Origin: DASYXT01 sp035934555
GTDB taxonomy: Bacteria > Verrucomicrobiota > Verrucomicrobiia > Limisphaerales > UBA8199
Assembly (NCBI GenBank): GCA_035934555.1
Contig: DASYXT010000118.1
Coordinates: 210,377 to 274,376, forward strand
DNA length: 64,000 nucleotides
Direction: 5' to 3'
This document shows positions 26,393 to 34,083 of this stretch, one piece after another. Numbering within the stretch: position 1 is the stretch's first letter; each line of letters opens with the position of its first letter. Made by a program: the position numbers and the translations under genes. The notes beneath the pieces were generated by a model. It searched no databases and was not told the DNA's origin. It saw nothing but the letters and a program-made list of their open reading frames with translations.

Positions 26393-28324
26393 ATGAGAGG
26401 GGACACTCGGAAATCAGATTGCGGCTGGGTGGGTTTGGCAGCGACGGTTTTGCTGTGGATCGGGTTGTGGGCGGGAACGAGTCAATGCCTGGCGGAGGAC
26501 GGAGCTGCGAGCGCAGGCACGCTCGTGTTGCCGGCGCCGGTGCCGGACCCGTTCGAGCCGGTGAACCGGGGGTTGTGGGCTGTTAATGACGGGTTGATGC
26601 GTGGGTTTGTTAAGCCGACGGCCCGAGGGTATCGGGCGGTGGTGCGCAAGCCGGTGCGCAAGGCGATCAACAATGTCGGCCGGAACCTCACGTACCCGGA
26701 CCGGGTGCTGAATAATCTGTTGCAGCGCAAATGGACGGGAGCCAGGGACGAGACGTATCGGTTTTTATGCAATTCGGTGCTCGGGGTTGGCGGGGTGCTG
26801 GACGTGGCGAGCAAGTTCAAGATACCCAAGTCGGATGCGGATTTTGGACAGACTTTTGGGCAATGGGGGTGGCGGGCGCATTTTTTCCTGATGCTGCCGG
26901 TGGCGGGTCCGAGCAATGATCGGGATGCGGTGGGGCTGGCGGCGGATTCCGCCGCCAACCCGCTGCGGTATGTCAGCGCGTATCCGTTCACGCCGAGCGA
27001 TCCGCTGACCTACTCGAGCCCCTACAGCTACTTCGCCGCGGTGAGCTCGTATAACGAGCTGTCGGACAGCGTCGATGGCCTGGTGCGTTTCACGCAGACG
27101 CAAATGGATGCCTATTCGGAGATAGCATACGCCTGGACGTTTGTGCGGGAGAGCAAGGTGGCAAATTTTAAGATCAAAGGAGCCGTGAACCCGGCGGCGT
27201 TGGAGACACTGCAATCGGTGTTCTTCTCCTACAAGGATCCGGAGTTTCCACAACGGGGTAAGACTTCGCTGGTGAGGCTGCGGGATACTGGCCGGCGGTT
27301 GAGTTTCACGTATTGGCTACAGCCGAAAGCGGCGCCGGTCGTGTATATCGTGCCGGGGTTGGGCTCGCACCGGCTGGCCGACACGGTGCTGGCGCTGGCC
27401 GAGTTGGTGTATGACCAGGGCTATTCAGCGGTATGCGTCAGCAGCCCGTTCAACTATGAGTTCATGGATGAAGGGGCGACGGTGGCGGTGCCCGGGTATC
27501 CCGCAGCGGATGTGCATGATTTGCGAGCGGCGTTGACGCAGATTGATCGGTGGCTGAGGCGGTCACACCCGGGGCGTCTGGGCCAGACGGCGTTGCTGGG
27601 CTATTCGATGGGGGCGTTTGAAGCGATGTACGCCGCGGCTACGGAAGCCGACGAGCCGCTGCTGCGGTTTGATCGGTATGTGGCGATTGATTGCCCGGTG
27701 CGGCTGTTGTACGGGATCGGCAAGCTGGATGAATTTTACCGCGCGCCCTTGGCCTGGCCGGCCGCCGAACGGACGGCGGACATCGAGAACACGTTTTTGA
27801 AAGTGGCAACGCTGGCGAAGTACTCGCTGACGCCACAAACGACGCTGCCGTTCGATGCGGTCGAGTCGGAATTCCTGATCGGAGTGATGTTCCGGTTTAT
27901 CTTGCGGGACACGATTTATACGAGCCAGCGGTTGGATAATCTGGGGGTGTTGCGGCGGCCGTTATCGAAGTGGCGGCGGGAGCCGGTCTATGACGAAATC
28001 TGGCAATACTCCTACGCCGATTACATGCAGAAGTTTCTCATCCCCTATTATTGGATGCGGGGGATGAACCTGGACGCGCCCGGGGCGTTGGAGAAGGTGA
28101 GCGACCTGAAGACATATGAAAAGGCGTTGCAGGGGAATGACCGTGTGCGGGTAATTGTCAATGAGAACGATTTTCTGTTGGCGCCGGAGGATCTCGCCTG
28201 GTACCGAGCGACGCTGAAGGCAGATGAGCTTAAGGTGTTTCCGCAAGGGGGGCATCTGGGGAACCTGGGCAACCCTGCGGTGCAGGCAGCAATTGTCCAG
28301 GCTTTGGAAGGGCTAGGGCCCTAA
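26393..28324 (+). CDS. MlaA (VacJ)-like protein fused to an alpha/beta hydrolase
   Basis: 643 residues from the ATG at 26393 (a GTG at 26369 would add eight). After a signal peptide (LAATVLLWIGLWAGTSQCLA), residues ~45-260 match MlaA, the outer-membrane lipid-asymmetry protein: PDPFEPVNRGLWAVNDGL, RVLNNLLQRKW, and FGQTFGQWGW with MLPVAGPSNDRDAVG. There is no clear lipobox. The C-terminal ~330 residues form an alpha/beta hydrolase: IVPGLGSHRLADTV and nucleophile elbow GYSMGA with S405; the acid may be in VIVNENDFLL and the His in GGHLGNLGN. MlaA moves misplaced phospholipids out of the outer membrane; a fused lipase/esterase could act on them (inference). Confidence 0.85.
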   Translation: MRGDTRKSDCGWVGLAATVLLWIGLWAGTSQCLAEDGAASAGTLVLPAPVPDPFEPVNRGLWAVNDGLMRGFVKPTARGYRAVVRKPVRKAINNVGRNLTYPDRVLNNLLQRKWTGARDETYRFLCNSVLGVGGVLDVASKFKIPKSDADFGQTFGQWGWRAHFFLMLPVAGPSNDRDAVGLAADSAANPLRYVSAYPFTPSDPLTYSSPYSYFAAVSSYNELSDSVDGLVRFTQTQMDAYSEIAYAWTFVRESKVANFKIKGAVNPAALETLQSVFFSYKDPEFPQRGKTSLVRLRDTGRRLSFTYWLQPKAAPVVYIVPGLGSHRLADTVLALAELVYDQGYSAVCVSSPFNYEFMDEGATVAVPGYPAADVHDLRAALTQIDRWLRRSHPGRLGQTALLGYSMGAFEAMYAAATEADEPLLRFDRYVAIDCPVRLLYGIGKLDEFYRAPLAWPAAERTADIENTFLKVATLAKYSLTPQTTLPFDAVESEFLIGVMFRFILRDTIYTSQRLDNLGVLRRPLSKWRREPVYDEIWQYSYADYMQKFLIPYYWMRGMNLDAPGALEKVSDLKTYEKALQGNDRVRVIVNENDFLLAPEDLAWYRATLKADELKVFPQGGHLGNLGNPAVQAAIVQALEGLGP

Positions 28325-28351
28325 AGAATTTAATCATCGCCGTTGGCTTAA

Positions 28352-29065
28352 TCAGCGTTGCGTGACAATCTCGGGACGCGTGGTTTCGATGACCGCCAGC
28401 AGCTCCTTTTGTTGCGTGTTCGGAATTTTAAACTTATCCAGAGTCTCCTTGAGGTCTCCGGTAGCGGCATCGAACTCCGGGTTGCTGATGTGAAGGCTGG
28501 CATGGGCCGCGCGCATCTCGGCGCCGGTGTAATGAGGCGGGCCGCCAGTGGCCAGCACCAGGAACTCGATCATATGTTTCTTGAGTAAAGCCTCCTGCTC
28601 TGGTGTAGGGCTCCAGGCCACCGATCTATTCCTGTGAAACGATATTCCCCCTTGCACCACGCCTTTGCGGTCCCAGTTCACGCGCGGGTCTTGCATCACC
28701 CGGGGAAGAAAGTCGCTGACAATATTGGATATGCCCGCCTCCCCACCCAAATCCGCGAAAAGCGTCAGTTTCTCGGTCGCCTGTGCCGCCCGGTTGGCGC
28801 CAGCGCCGGTGGCCGGAGCGTTTCGCGCCGCCGGTTTGGCCTTCTTGACACCCGGTTCCCCTGACTCTGCTCCCGACCCGGATAGCTGCTGCGCTTTGGC
28901 CATCTCCTGCGCGGCGCGTTGATCGGCCTCCTTGCTGCCGGACGTAAAATACCCCTGCGAGGTTTGGGCCTTTTGTGTGCTGCAGCCGAAAACTCCGGCT
29001 AAACACCCGCAGAGCACCAGTGTTGCCCGGCCGCCCGCTGCTTTTTGTGTCATCCATTTCTTCAT
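28352..29065 (-). CDS. Lipoprotein with a truncated (2/2) haemoglobin domain
   Basis: 237 residues. The N-terminus has a lipoprotein signal with the acceptor Cys in LAGVFGCSTQ, then a ~65-residue Ala/Gly/Lys-rich linker. The globin domain spans ~98-235 (LFADLGGEAGISNIVSDF onward). The proximal haem ligand is H188 in MRAAHASLHISNPEF. The B10 position, usually Tyr or Phe in group I truncated globins, appears to be Leu (DFLPRV). Most truncated globins are cytoplasmic; this one would be tethered outside the cytoplasm, where it may bind O2 or NO, or act as a haem sensor. AGGAGG precedes the ATG. It is co-directional with the DUF748 gene upstream. Confidence 0.87.
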   Translation of the reverse strand: MKKWMTQKAAGGRATLVLCGCLAGVFGCSTQKAQTSQGYFTSGSKEADQRAAQEMAKAQQLSGSGAESGEPGVKKAKPAARNAPATGAGANRAAQATEKLTLFADLGGEAGISNIVSDFLPRVMQDPRVNWDRKGVVQGGISFHRNRSVAWSPTPEQEALLKKHMIEFLVLATGGPPHYTGAEMRAAHASLHISNPEFDAATGDLKETLDKFKIPNTQQKELLAVIETTRPEIVTQR

Positions 29066-29134
29066 AAACCTCCTGCTGTCAGAACATGATTCGGCTGCGC
29101 CGTTCGCCTTTTCGCATGATACATCCTCTTCCTT

Positions 29135-30340
29135 TCATTGCGTCTCAATTGGTGAAGCGGTGATATCCGGAGGCTGAAACTGCATCCCCCCGAGGACCTG
29201 CTCGCCATTTTGCAATCGTGGCAGGTAAGCCCGCACGAAAGCGTTGCGCAGGACGTTGCCGATGGTCGCCAGGATGTCGGCGCTGGTCGTGCCGGATGTT
29301 TCGCCCGTGAAGGGAATCAAGGTCCCAAACTGCTTCCGGGGTTGGTTTTTTAAGATCGTCGTTGTCATCCCCACGAGCGCCTGCCAAAAAAACTGCAGCA
29401 CACTGTCCTCCTTGATGTCCTGGCGCAGGCTGAAAAGCTTCAAGTCCCGGAACAATGGTTTAATATAACCGTTGAGGTGGCCCTCGTTGGCATCGGTTTG
29501 GATCACCAGGTCCAGCCAACCGCGTTTGAAATCGAATTTCCCATACGTCAGCGCCAATGGGTTGAGGGTCGTCACGTCCAGGCCCAGGAGCTGCAGCGCC
29601 ATGTGAAAGGTTGGATGATAAGAAAAGGGATCCAGGGTCATCCGGTATTGCAACCTGGCCTGGTCCATCGCCAAGGCGCTGGCCTTGACCGTCGCCGGCA
29701 ACGGCGTGGTTTCCTCGCCAATATTGGTCAGGTTATCGATCGAGGCCTCCAGGTGTGACAGGTACACATCCACCGGCTTGGTCCCGATGTACGATCGGAA
29801 ATGCACCGCCCCGTCTCTCACCACGGCGCTATTAATCTGGAACGGAAACAAATCGCGGATCATTTGCAGCCACGGCCCCCCGGCCCCGCTCTGCGATGCC
29901 CCCTCGCTCGGCGCATCCACAAAATTGAGCTCCGGGTCGTTCATCACAAATTGCCCCACGATTTTCCCGTGCAGCAGCGCACCCCATTGAATCGCAAAGG
30001 CTACGCTCCTGGCCGAAATGAACGGGACCGGCACATCTCCAGTGGTCTTGCTCAATTTGATATCGTCGATCGAGTAAGCCCCGCGCAGGATATGAATGTG
30101 CACCGGTCCTATTGTTCCTGAGTAAAGCTGGTTCTGGTCCAGCGTCCGATTCACGTAATGCCGCACCGCCCAGGGCAGAATGGCTCGCCCGATCCCCACA
30201 ATCACCGCCAGCAACACCGTCACACACAACAAGAATCTCCAGCGCCTCCGTTTCTTGCTCGCCGGCTTTTGCTGCTTCCTCTCCGCGGCCGAACCTTCGG
30301 CCCGGCCAGGAGCCTTCTTTGAATCCCCTTTGTCGTTCAT
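29135..30340 (-). CDS. DUF748 (AsmA-like) envelope protein
   Basis: 401 residues. A basic N-terminal stretch (KKAPGRAEGSAAERKQQKPA) precedes one membrane helix (FLLCVTVLLAVIVGIGRAIL). The rest is a large periplasmic domain with DUF748/AsmA-type features (AVRHYVNRTLDQ, IHILRGAYSIDDIKLSKT, GWLDLVIQT, GYIKPLFRDLKLF). Relatives of the AsmA group are thought to take part in lipid transport or outer-membrane assembly. The N-terminal helix anchors it in the inner membrane. It is transcribed away from the nuo operon and lies just upstream of the lipoprotein globin on the same strand. Confidence 0.85.
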   Translation of the reverse strand: MNDKGDSKKAPGRAEGSAAERKQQKPASKKRRRWRFLLCVTVLLAVIVGIGRAILPWAVRHYVNRTLDQNQLYSGTIGPVHIHILRGAYSIDDIKLSKTTGDVPVPFISARSVAFAIQWGALLHGKIVGQFVMNDPELNFVDAPSEGASQSGAGGPWLQMIRDLFPFQINSAVVRDGAVHFRSYIGTKPVDVYLSHLEASIDNLTNIGEETTPLPATVKASALAMDQARLQYRMTLDPFSYHPTFHMALQLLGLDVTTLNPLALTYGKFDFKRGWLDLVIQTDANEGHLNGYIKPLFRDLKLFSLRQDIKEDSVLQFFWQALVGMTTTILKNQPRKQFGTLIPFTGETSGTTSADILATIGNVLRNAFVRAYLPRLQNGEQVLGGMQFQPPDITASPIETQ

Positions 30341-30604
30341 CCTATCGGGCCCAGGGCAGAAAACCCCAGCTCACCAAAGTCATACAAGAACCTCTAATTA
30401 AAACTACTGGCCCGCACCCACCGGTCAACGGGGTCCAACACCACTTGGTAAATGGCAAAGTAATCCGAAACGTAGTTTCTTCATTACCCCCCGGGCGCCC
30501 CGCCCGCCATCCCGCGACGATAAATCGGCAGAATCAACTTGCCCGGGTTTTGGGGCATGGTTAGGTTGCTGCCGCGGAGCAAATACCCCAGCTCCGAGCG
30601 ACCC

Positions 30605-31114
30605 ATGCAAACACGGACAGAAATTGGCTATAACTCGAAGGTCGAGGGCGACGTGGTAGTGACCCGCGTGGATGCTGCGCTGAACTGGTTTCGGAAGAAT
30701 TCGTTGTGGCCGATGCCAATGGGGCTGGCCTGCTGCGCGATCGAGTTGATGGCCGCCGGGGCCAGCCGCTACGATATTGCGCGGTTTGGCGCCGAGGTGA
30801 TGCGCTTTTCACCCCGGCAATCCGACGTAATGATCGTCGCGGGAACTGTGACCTACAAGATGGCGCTGGCGGTGAAGCGCATTTATGAGCAGATGGCGGA
30901 GCCCAAGTGGGTGATCGCGATGGGCGCGTGCGCCTCGACGGGCGGGATGTATCGCAGCTACGCCGTGCTGCAGGGTGTTGACAGGATATTGCCGGTGGAC
31001 GTGTATGTTTCAGGGTGCCCGCCCCGGCCTGAGGCGTTGCTGGACGCTTTGCTCCGGCTACAAGGCAAAGTCGCCAAGGAACCCGTCCTGGCGACACTAA
31101 AGAAAGTGGCCTGA
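30605..31114 (+). CDS. nuoB: NADH-quinone oxidoreductase subunit B
   Basis: 169 residues from the ATG at 30605. It carries the last iron-sulfur cluster (N2) of complex I, which passes electrons to quinone. Ligands are the adjacent cysteines in GLACCAIELM, the Cys in MGACASTGGMYRSY and the Cys in SGCPPRPEALLDAL. In-frame starts exist at 30557 (ATG) and 30539 (TTG), but the family N-terminus fits 30605 best; none has a clear Shine-Dalgarno. It is the first gene of the operon here: nuoA, which usually precedes it, is absent from the 264 bases back to the divergent DUF748 gene. Confidence 0.96.
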   Translation: MQTRTEIGYNSKVEGDVVVTRVDAALNWFRKNSLWPMPMGLACCAIELMAAGASRYDIARFGAEVMRFSPRQSDVMIVAGTVTYKMALAVKRIYEQMAEPKWVIAMGACASTGGMYRSYAVLQGVDRILPVDVYVSGCPPRPEALLDALLRLQGKVAKEPVLATLKKVA

Positions 31115-31154
31115 ACAGCGGACACGGCGCTGAGCCGGTTCGCAAAGACTTCCG

Positions 31155-31838
31155 ATGACCGCTCTGGAACTCGCACAACAGCTTAGGGCCAGGTTCGGGG
31201 ACATACTCTCCGAGCCGAGGGAATTCCGTGGCGAGGTAACGATGCACCTCACCGACGCTGAACGGTTGGTGGAGGTGTGCTCGGTCGCGAAGCGGGAGCT
31301 GGGATTTGACTACCTGGTGGATATCACCAGCATCGATAATTACGGCGAGGACCCGCGGTTCACACTCGTTTACCATTTCTACGGTTACGGCCATTTGCGA
31401 TACCTGAGGCTGGAAACCAGTGTGAGTGAGGAGAAAGGGGAGGCACCCACAGTAACCGGGGTTTGGCGGACCGCGAATTGGCACGAGCGGGAGATTTTCG
31501 ATATGATGGGCGTGCGGTTCCGCGGGCATCCCGACCTGCGCCGCATCATAATGTGGGACGGCTATCCGTATTATCCTCTGCGCAAGGATTTTCCCCTGGC
31601 AGGCAAACAGAGTGATCTGCCGGAGGTCGCGTTCACTGACCCGGCTCCTCTCATGGGCGGCCCGTTCGTTACCATTGCCGGGGGCAAGGATACCATTTCG
31701 CGCGAGCCGCGGGTGCGGATTCCTGAAACCGACGCAGTTGATATGAACGCACGGCTGGAGCGGCGAAAGGACATCAAACCTGCGCATGGGGAGCCCCGTG
31801 GGCCCGGCCCTATCGATAAGAAACCCGATCATGGCTGA
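31155..31838 (+). CDS. nuoC: NADH-quinone oxidoreductase subunit C
   Basis: 227 residues. A peripheral-arm subunit (30 kDa family) that holds the Q module together with NuoB and NuoD. Family motifs: YLVDITSIDNYGEDPRF, VTGVWRTANWHEREIFDMMG, FRGHPDLRRIIMWDGYPYYP and LRKDFPLAGKQSDLPE. The last ~45 residues after the core are basic and polar. The stop codon overlaps the nuoD start by 8 bases, supporting translational coupling. The subunit is separate, not fused to NuoD as in enterobacteria. Confidence 0.97.
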   Translation: MTALELAQQLRARFGDILSEPREFRGEVTMHLTDAERLVEVCSVAKRELGFDYLVDITSIDNYGEDPRFTLVYHFYGYGHLRYLRLETSVSEEKGEAPTVTGVWRTANWHEREIFDMMGVRFRGHPDLRRIIMWDGYPYYPLRKDFPLAGKQSDLPEVAFTDPAPLMGGPFVTIAGGKDTISREPRVRIPETDAVDMNARLERRKDIKPAHGEPRGPGPIDKKPDHG

Positions 31839-33078
31839 ACTGCGCGAAATCCAAGTGCCGGATGCCGCCACCAGAGTAGCCCAAAGCGAGCTACCCGAGG
31901 AGCTGCACGGTGACAAGATGGTGCTCAATATGGGTCCATCGCATCCGGCTACGCACGGCGTGCTGCGCATAATTCTCGAGTTAGACGGCGAGATCATCAC
32001 CAAAGCCACCCCGGATATTGGTTATCTGCATCGAGGCGATGAAAAAATCGCCGAGAACATGACTTATACCCAGTTCATTCCGTACACGGATCGGCTGGAT
32101 TACCTAGCGCCGCTGGCGAATAACGTGGCGTATGTGCTTGCGGTGGAAAAACTGCTGGGGATAGACAAGGAATTGCCAATACGTTGTCAATTTATCCGCG
32201 TCATTTGCGCTGAGTTGGCGCGGATTTCATCACATCTCCTTGGGTTAGGCTCGTTTGCGATGGATGTGGGGGCGTTGACGGTTTTTCTGCACACGTTTAC
32301 TGAGCGCGAGAAGGTTTACAATCTTTGTGAATCACTCACAGGTGCTAGGTTTACAACCAGTTACACGAGAATCGGAGGGGTTTCACGCGATCTGCCTCCC
32401 GGGTGGGTCGAGCAATGCCGCACGTTTTGTAGGGAAGTAGTTGTCAATATTGATGAGACGGAGACTTTGCTGAGCCGGAATCGGATTTTTGCTGACCGCA
32501 CGCAGGGGGTCGCGGTGATTTCGCGCGAGGACGCGATTGATTATGGGCTTACGGGTCCAAACCTGCGCGGGAGCGGGGTGGAGCACGATCTGCGGAAGGC
32601 GCAGCCGTATTTGATTTATGACCAGTTGCAGTTTGAAGTGCCGGTGGGGTCGGTGGGAGACTGCTACGACCGGTACTTGCTGAGAGTGGAAGAGATGCGG
32701 CAGAGCGTGCGGATTGTGGAGCAATGCCTGGACAAACTGCCCGGCGGTCCGGTCAACGTGCCCAATACAAAGATCGTGCTGCCTCCGAAGGAGCGGGTGC
32801 TGACCCGTATGGAGGAACTCATCCATCATTTCATCAACGTGACGCAGGGGATTAATGCGCCGCCGGGCGAGGTCTATTTCGCGCACGAAAACCCGAAGGG
32901 AGAATTGGGTTTTTATATCAACAGCAAAGGCGGAGGCACGCCATATCGGTTGAAGATTCGCTCGCCTTCGTTTGTGAACCTGAGCATTCTGCCGCACGTG
33001 TTGCCTGGCCACATGGTAAGCGATGTGGTGGCAGTGCTGGGCTCATTCGATTTCGTGATGGGGGAGTGCGATCGCTGA
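31831..33078 (+). CDS. nuoD: NADH-quinone oxidoreductase subunit D
   Basis: 415 residues, the 49 kDa subunit, which forms the quinone pocket with NuoB. The sequence MVLNMGPSHPATHGVLR is the conserved quinone-site loop, with the family His; IGYLHRGDEKIAENM, LPGGPVNVPN and the end LGSFDFVMGECDR are also typical. The ATG at 31831 overlaps the nuoC stop by 8 bases and fits the family N-terminus; the longer frame from 31786 lies wholly inside nuoC. Homology to hydrogenase large subunits is a family fact; the hydrogenase cysteines are absent as expected. Confidence 0.98.
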   Translation: MAELREIQVPDAATRVAQSELPEELHGDKMVLNMGPSHPATHGVLRIILELDGEIITKATPDIGYLHRGDEKIAENMTYTQFIPYTDRLDYLAPLANNVAYVLAVEKLLGIDKELPIRCQFIRVICAELARISSHLLGLGSFAMDVGALTVFLHTFTEREKVYNLCESLTGARFTTSYTRIGGVSRDLPPGWVEQCRTFCREVVVNIDETETLLSRNRIFADRTQGVAVISREDAIDYGLTGPNLRGSGVEHDLRKAQPYLIYDQLQFEVPVGSVGDCYDRYLLRVEEMRQSVRIVEQCLDKLPGGPVNVPNTKIVLPPKERVLTRMEELIHHFINVTQGINAPPGEVYFAHENPKGELGFYINSKGGGTPYRLKIRSPSFVNLSILPHVLPGHMVSDVVAVLGSFDFVMGECDR

Positions 33079-33102
33079 GCGCCCAAACCTCTTGAAAAAA
33101 CC

Positions 33103-33139
33103 TTAGCCACAGATGGCAGAGATAACACAAATACAGCAG
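33103..33139 (+). repeat. Word-like dispersed repeat providing the nuoE start
   Basis: TTAGCCACAGATGGCAGAG, then ATAACACAAATACAG. This resembles the ACAGAT/AACACAGAT-type interspersed sequences common in Verrucomicrobiota and Planctomycetota (from memory; no second copy in this window). Its ATG is the nuoE start codon. Confidence 0.45.
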
Positions 33140-33691
33140 AGCGGGCCTGAAGTGGAGCTGGCAAATGCGCAGCCGATTCCCGATCCGCTGCTCGAGCAGC
33201 CCGATTTCGCGGTGCCGGCCGCCCTCGAGGCCGAAGTTGAGGAATTGCTCACGCATTATCCCAAAAAGCGGAGTGCGTCACTGATGCTGCTGCACGCGGT
33301 GCAGGAGCATTTTGGGTATATTTCGCGCCAGGCCGTTGAGTGGGTGGCGCAGAAACTGGAGCTCCAGCCGATCAATGTTTATGAGTTGGTCACGTTTTAT
33401 CCGATGCTCCAGCAGCAGCCGGTCGGCACGTACCATTTACGGGTGTGCCGGACGCTGAGCTGCGCGTTGGGCGGCAGCTACGAGCTGCACGAGCATTTCT
33501 GCCAAAAGCTGGGGCTGGACCCTAAGGGCCATGGCCGGCAGACGACTAAAGACGGCAAGTTCACCGTCGAGTTTGTGGAATGCCTGGCGAGTTGCGGGAC
33601 TGCGCCGGTAATGATGTGCAACGCGAAGTTTTACGAGGGGGTATCGCAGCAAAAGGCAGATGAAATTCTGACGGGCTGCCAGCGCCAATGA
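33113..33691 (+). CDS. nuoE: NADH-quinone oxidoreductase subunit E
   Basis: 192 residues, the 24 kDa subunit of the NADH-oxidising module, with a thioredoxin-like domain holding a [2Fe-2S] cluster (N1a). The four ligands are the Cys pair in CRTLSCALGG and the pair in CLASCGTAPVMM. The helical N-terminal part (SASLMLLHAVQEHFGYIS, YELVTFYPM) is normal. The first residues MAEITQIQQ come from a dispersed repeat sequence (33103-33139), so the N-terminal extension may be recent. No Shine-Dalgarno is seen. It is followed by a 392-bp interruption before nuoF. Confidence 0.97.
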   Translation: MAEITQIQQSGPEVELANAQPIPDPLLEQPDFAVPAALEAEVEELLTHYPKKRSASLMLLHAVQEHFGYISRQAVEWVAQKLELQPINVYELVTFYPMLQQQPVGTYHLRVCRTLSCALGGSYELHEHFCQKLGLDPKGHGRQTTKDGKFTVEFVECLASCGTAPVMMCNAKFYEGVSQQKADEILTGCQRQ

Positions 33692-33719
33692 AAATCGCAA
33701 ATCGCAAATCGCAAATCGC
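33692..33719 (+). repeat. Four tandem copies of AAATCGC
   Basis: Four exact 7-bp units and a partial fifth, starting at the base after the nuoE stop codon. Simple tandem repeat, probably variable in length between strains. Confidence 0.85.
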
Positions 33720-33732
33720 AAATATTGACGGT

Positions 33733-33806
33733 TGGCTGCCCGACATGGATTTGAACCATGACAAACAGATCCAGAGTCTGCTGTGCTACCGTTACACCAT
33801 CGGGCA
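33733..33806 (-). tRNA. tRNA-Gln (CUG anticodon)
   Basis: 74 nt including an encoded CCA. Acceptor stem TGCCCGA/TCGGGCA, anticodon stem GCAGA/TCTGT with loop CTCTGGA (anticodon CTG, reads CAG), T-stem CATGG/CCATG with loop TTCAAAT. The U1-A72 pair and discriminator G73 are known glutamine identity features. It is antisense to the nuo operon, and no terminator is seen between it and nuoE, so its precursor may run into nuoE antisense. Confidence 0.97.
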
Positions 33807-33822
33807 AAGGCAAGCCGCACTA

Positions 33823-33850
33823 AAGGTAGGAGTTTGGGCTGCGAAGTCAA
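33823..33850 (-). promoter_or_regulatory. Candidate promoter of tRNA-Gln
   Basis: On the minus strand TTGACT (33845-33850), 16-base spacer, TACCTT (33823-33828), giving a start about 10 bases before the tRNA 5' end. By eye only. Confidence 0.4.
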
Positions 33851-33917
33851 CAACGCCGGCCAGAACAGCCGTGGATTCTTGGATTAATGGATTAATGGAT
33901 AAAGGGGCGAGCGCCTT

Positions 33918-33947
33918 CCGGAGCGCGGACATTCCTGTCCGCAGCAA
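33918..33947 (+). repeat. Dispersed palindromic repeat, left copy in nuoE-nuoF gap
   Basis: CCGGAGCGCGGACATTC then CTGTCCGCAGCAA. It has an internal GCGGACA/TGTCCGC palindrome. Partner at 33997-34026. Confidence 0.8.
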
Positions 33948-33996
33948 TGTGCGAAAGCCCCCCGGCGAAATTTCTTGCGTTAGTCGTCTTCGGGAG

Positions 33997-34026
33997 TTGC
34001 TGCGGACAAGAATGTCCGCGCTCCGG
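33997..34026 (-). repeat. Dispersed palindromic repeat, right copy in nuoE-nuoF gap
   Basis: TTGCTGCGGACAAGAATG then TCCGCGCTCCGG, the inverted counterpart of the copy at 33918-33947, with very few mismatches. Confidence 0.8.
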
Positions 34027-34083
34027 CCTTGCAAAACCGACCGCTTTTCCATCAATCCATCAATCCATTAATCCAGTTTGCTG

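Larger units (their letters stand above)
33881..34074. repeat. Nested inverted repeat (possible long hairpin) before nuoF
   Basis: Outer arms: GGATTAATGGATTAATGGAT (33881-33900) against the inverted, imperfect TCCATCAATCC...CCATTAATCC (34048-34074). Inner arms: dispersed palindromic repeat copies at 33918-33947 and 33997-34026 in opposite orientation, about 27 of 30 bases complementary. The whole could fold into a long stem ending 9 bases before the nuoF ATG. Confidence 0.8.
33692..34083. other. Non-coding interruption of the nuo operon between nuoE and nuoF
   Basis: This 392-bp stretch contains the AAATCGC array, an antisense tRNA-Gln with its own promoter, and a nested inverted repeat (33881-34074). 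I see no protein gene. Transcription of nuoF onward must pass through it or restart within it. Confidence 0.85.

Noticed and set aside
30561..32009. 482-codon open frame opposite nuoB and nuoC
   Set aside because: It covers two conserved subunits on the other strand and has no recognisable domain.
33692..33719. CRISPR-like array
   Set aside because: The 7-bp units are directly adjacent, with no spacers, and no cas genes are present.
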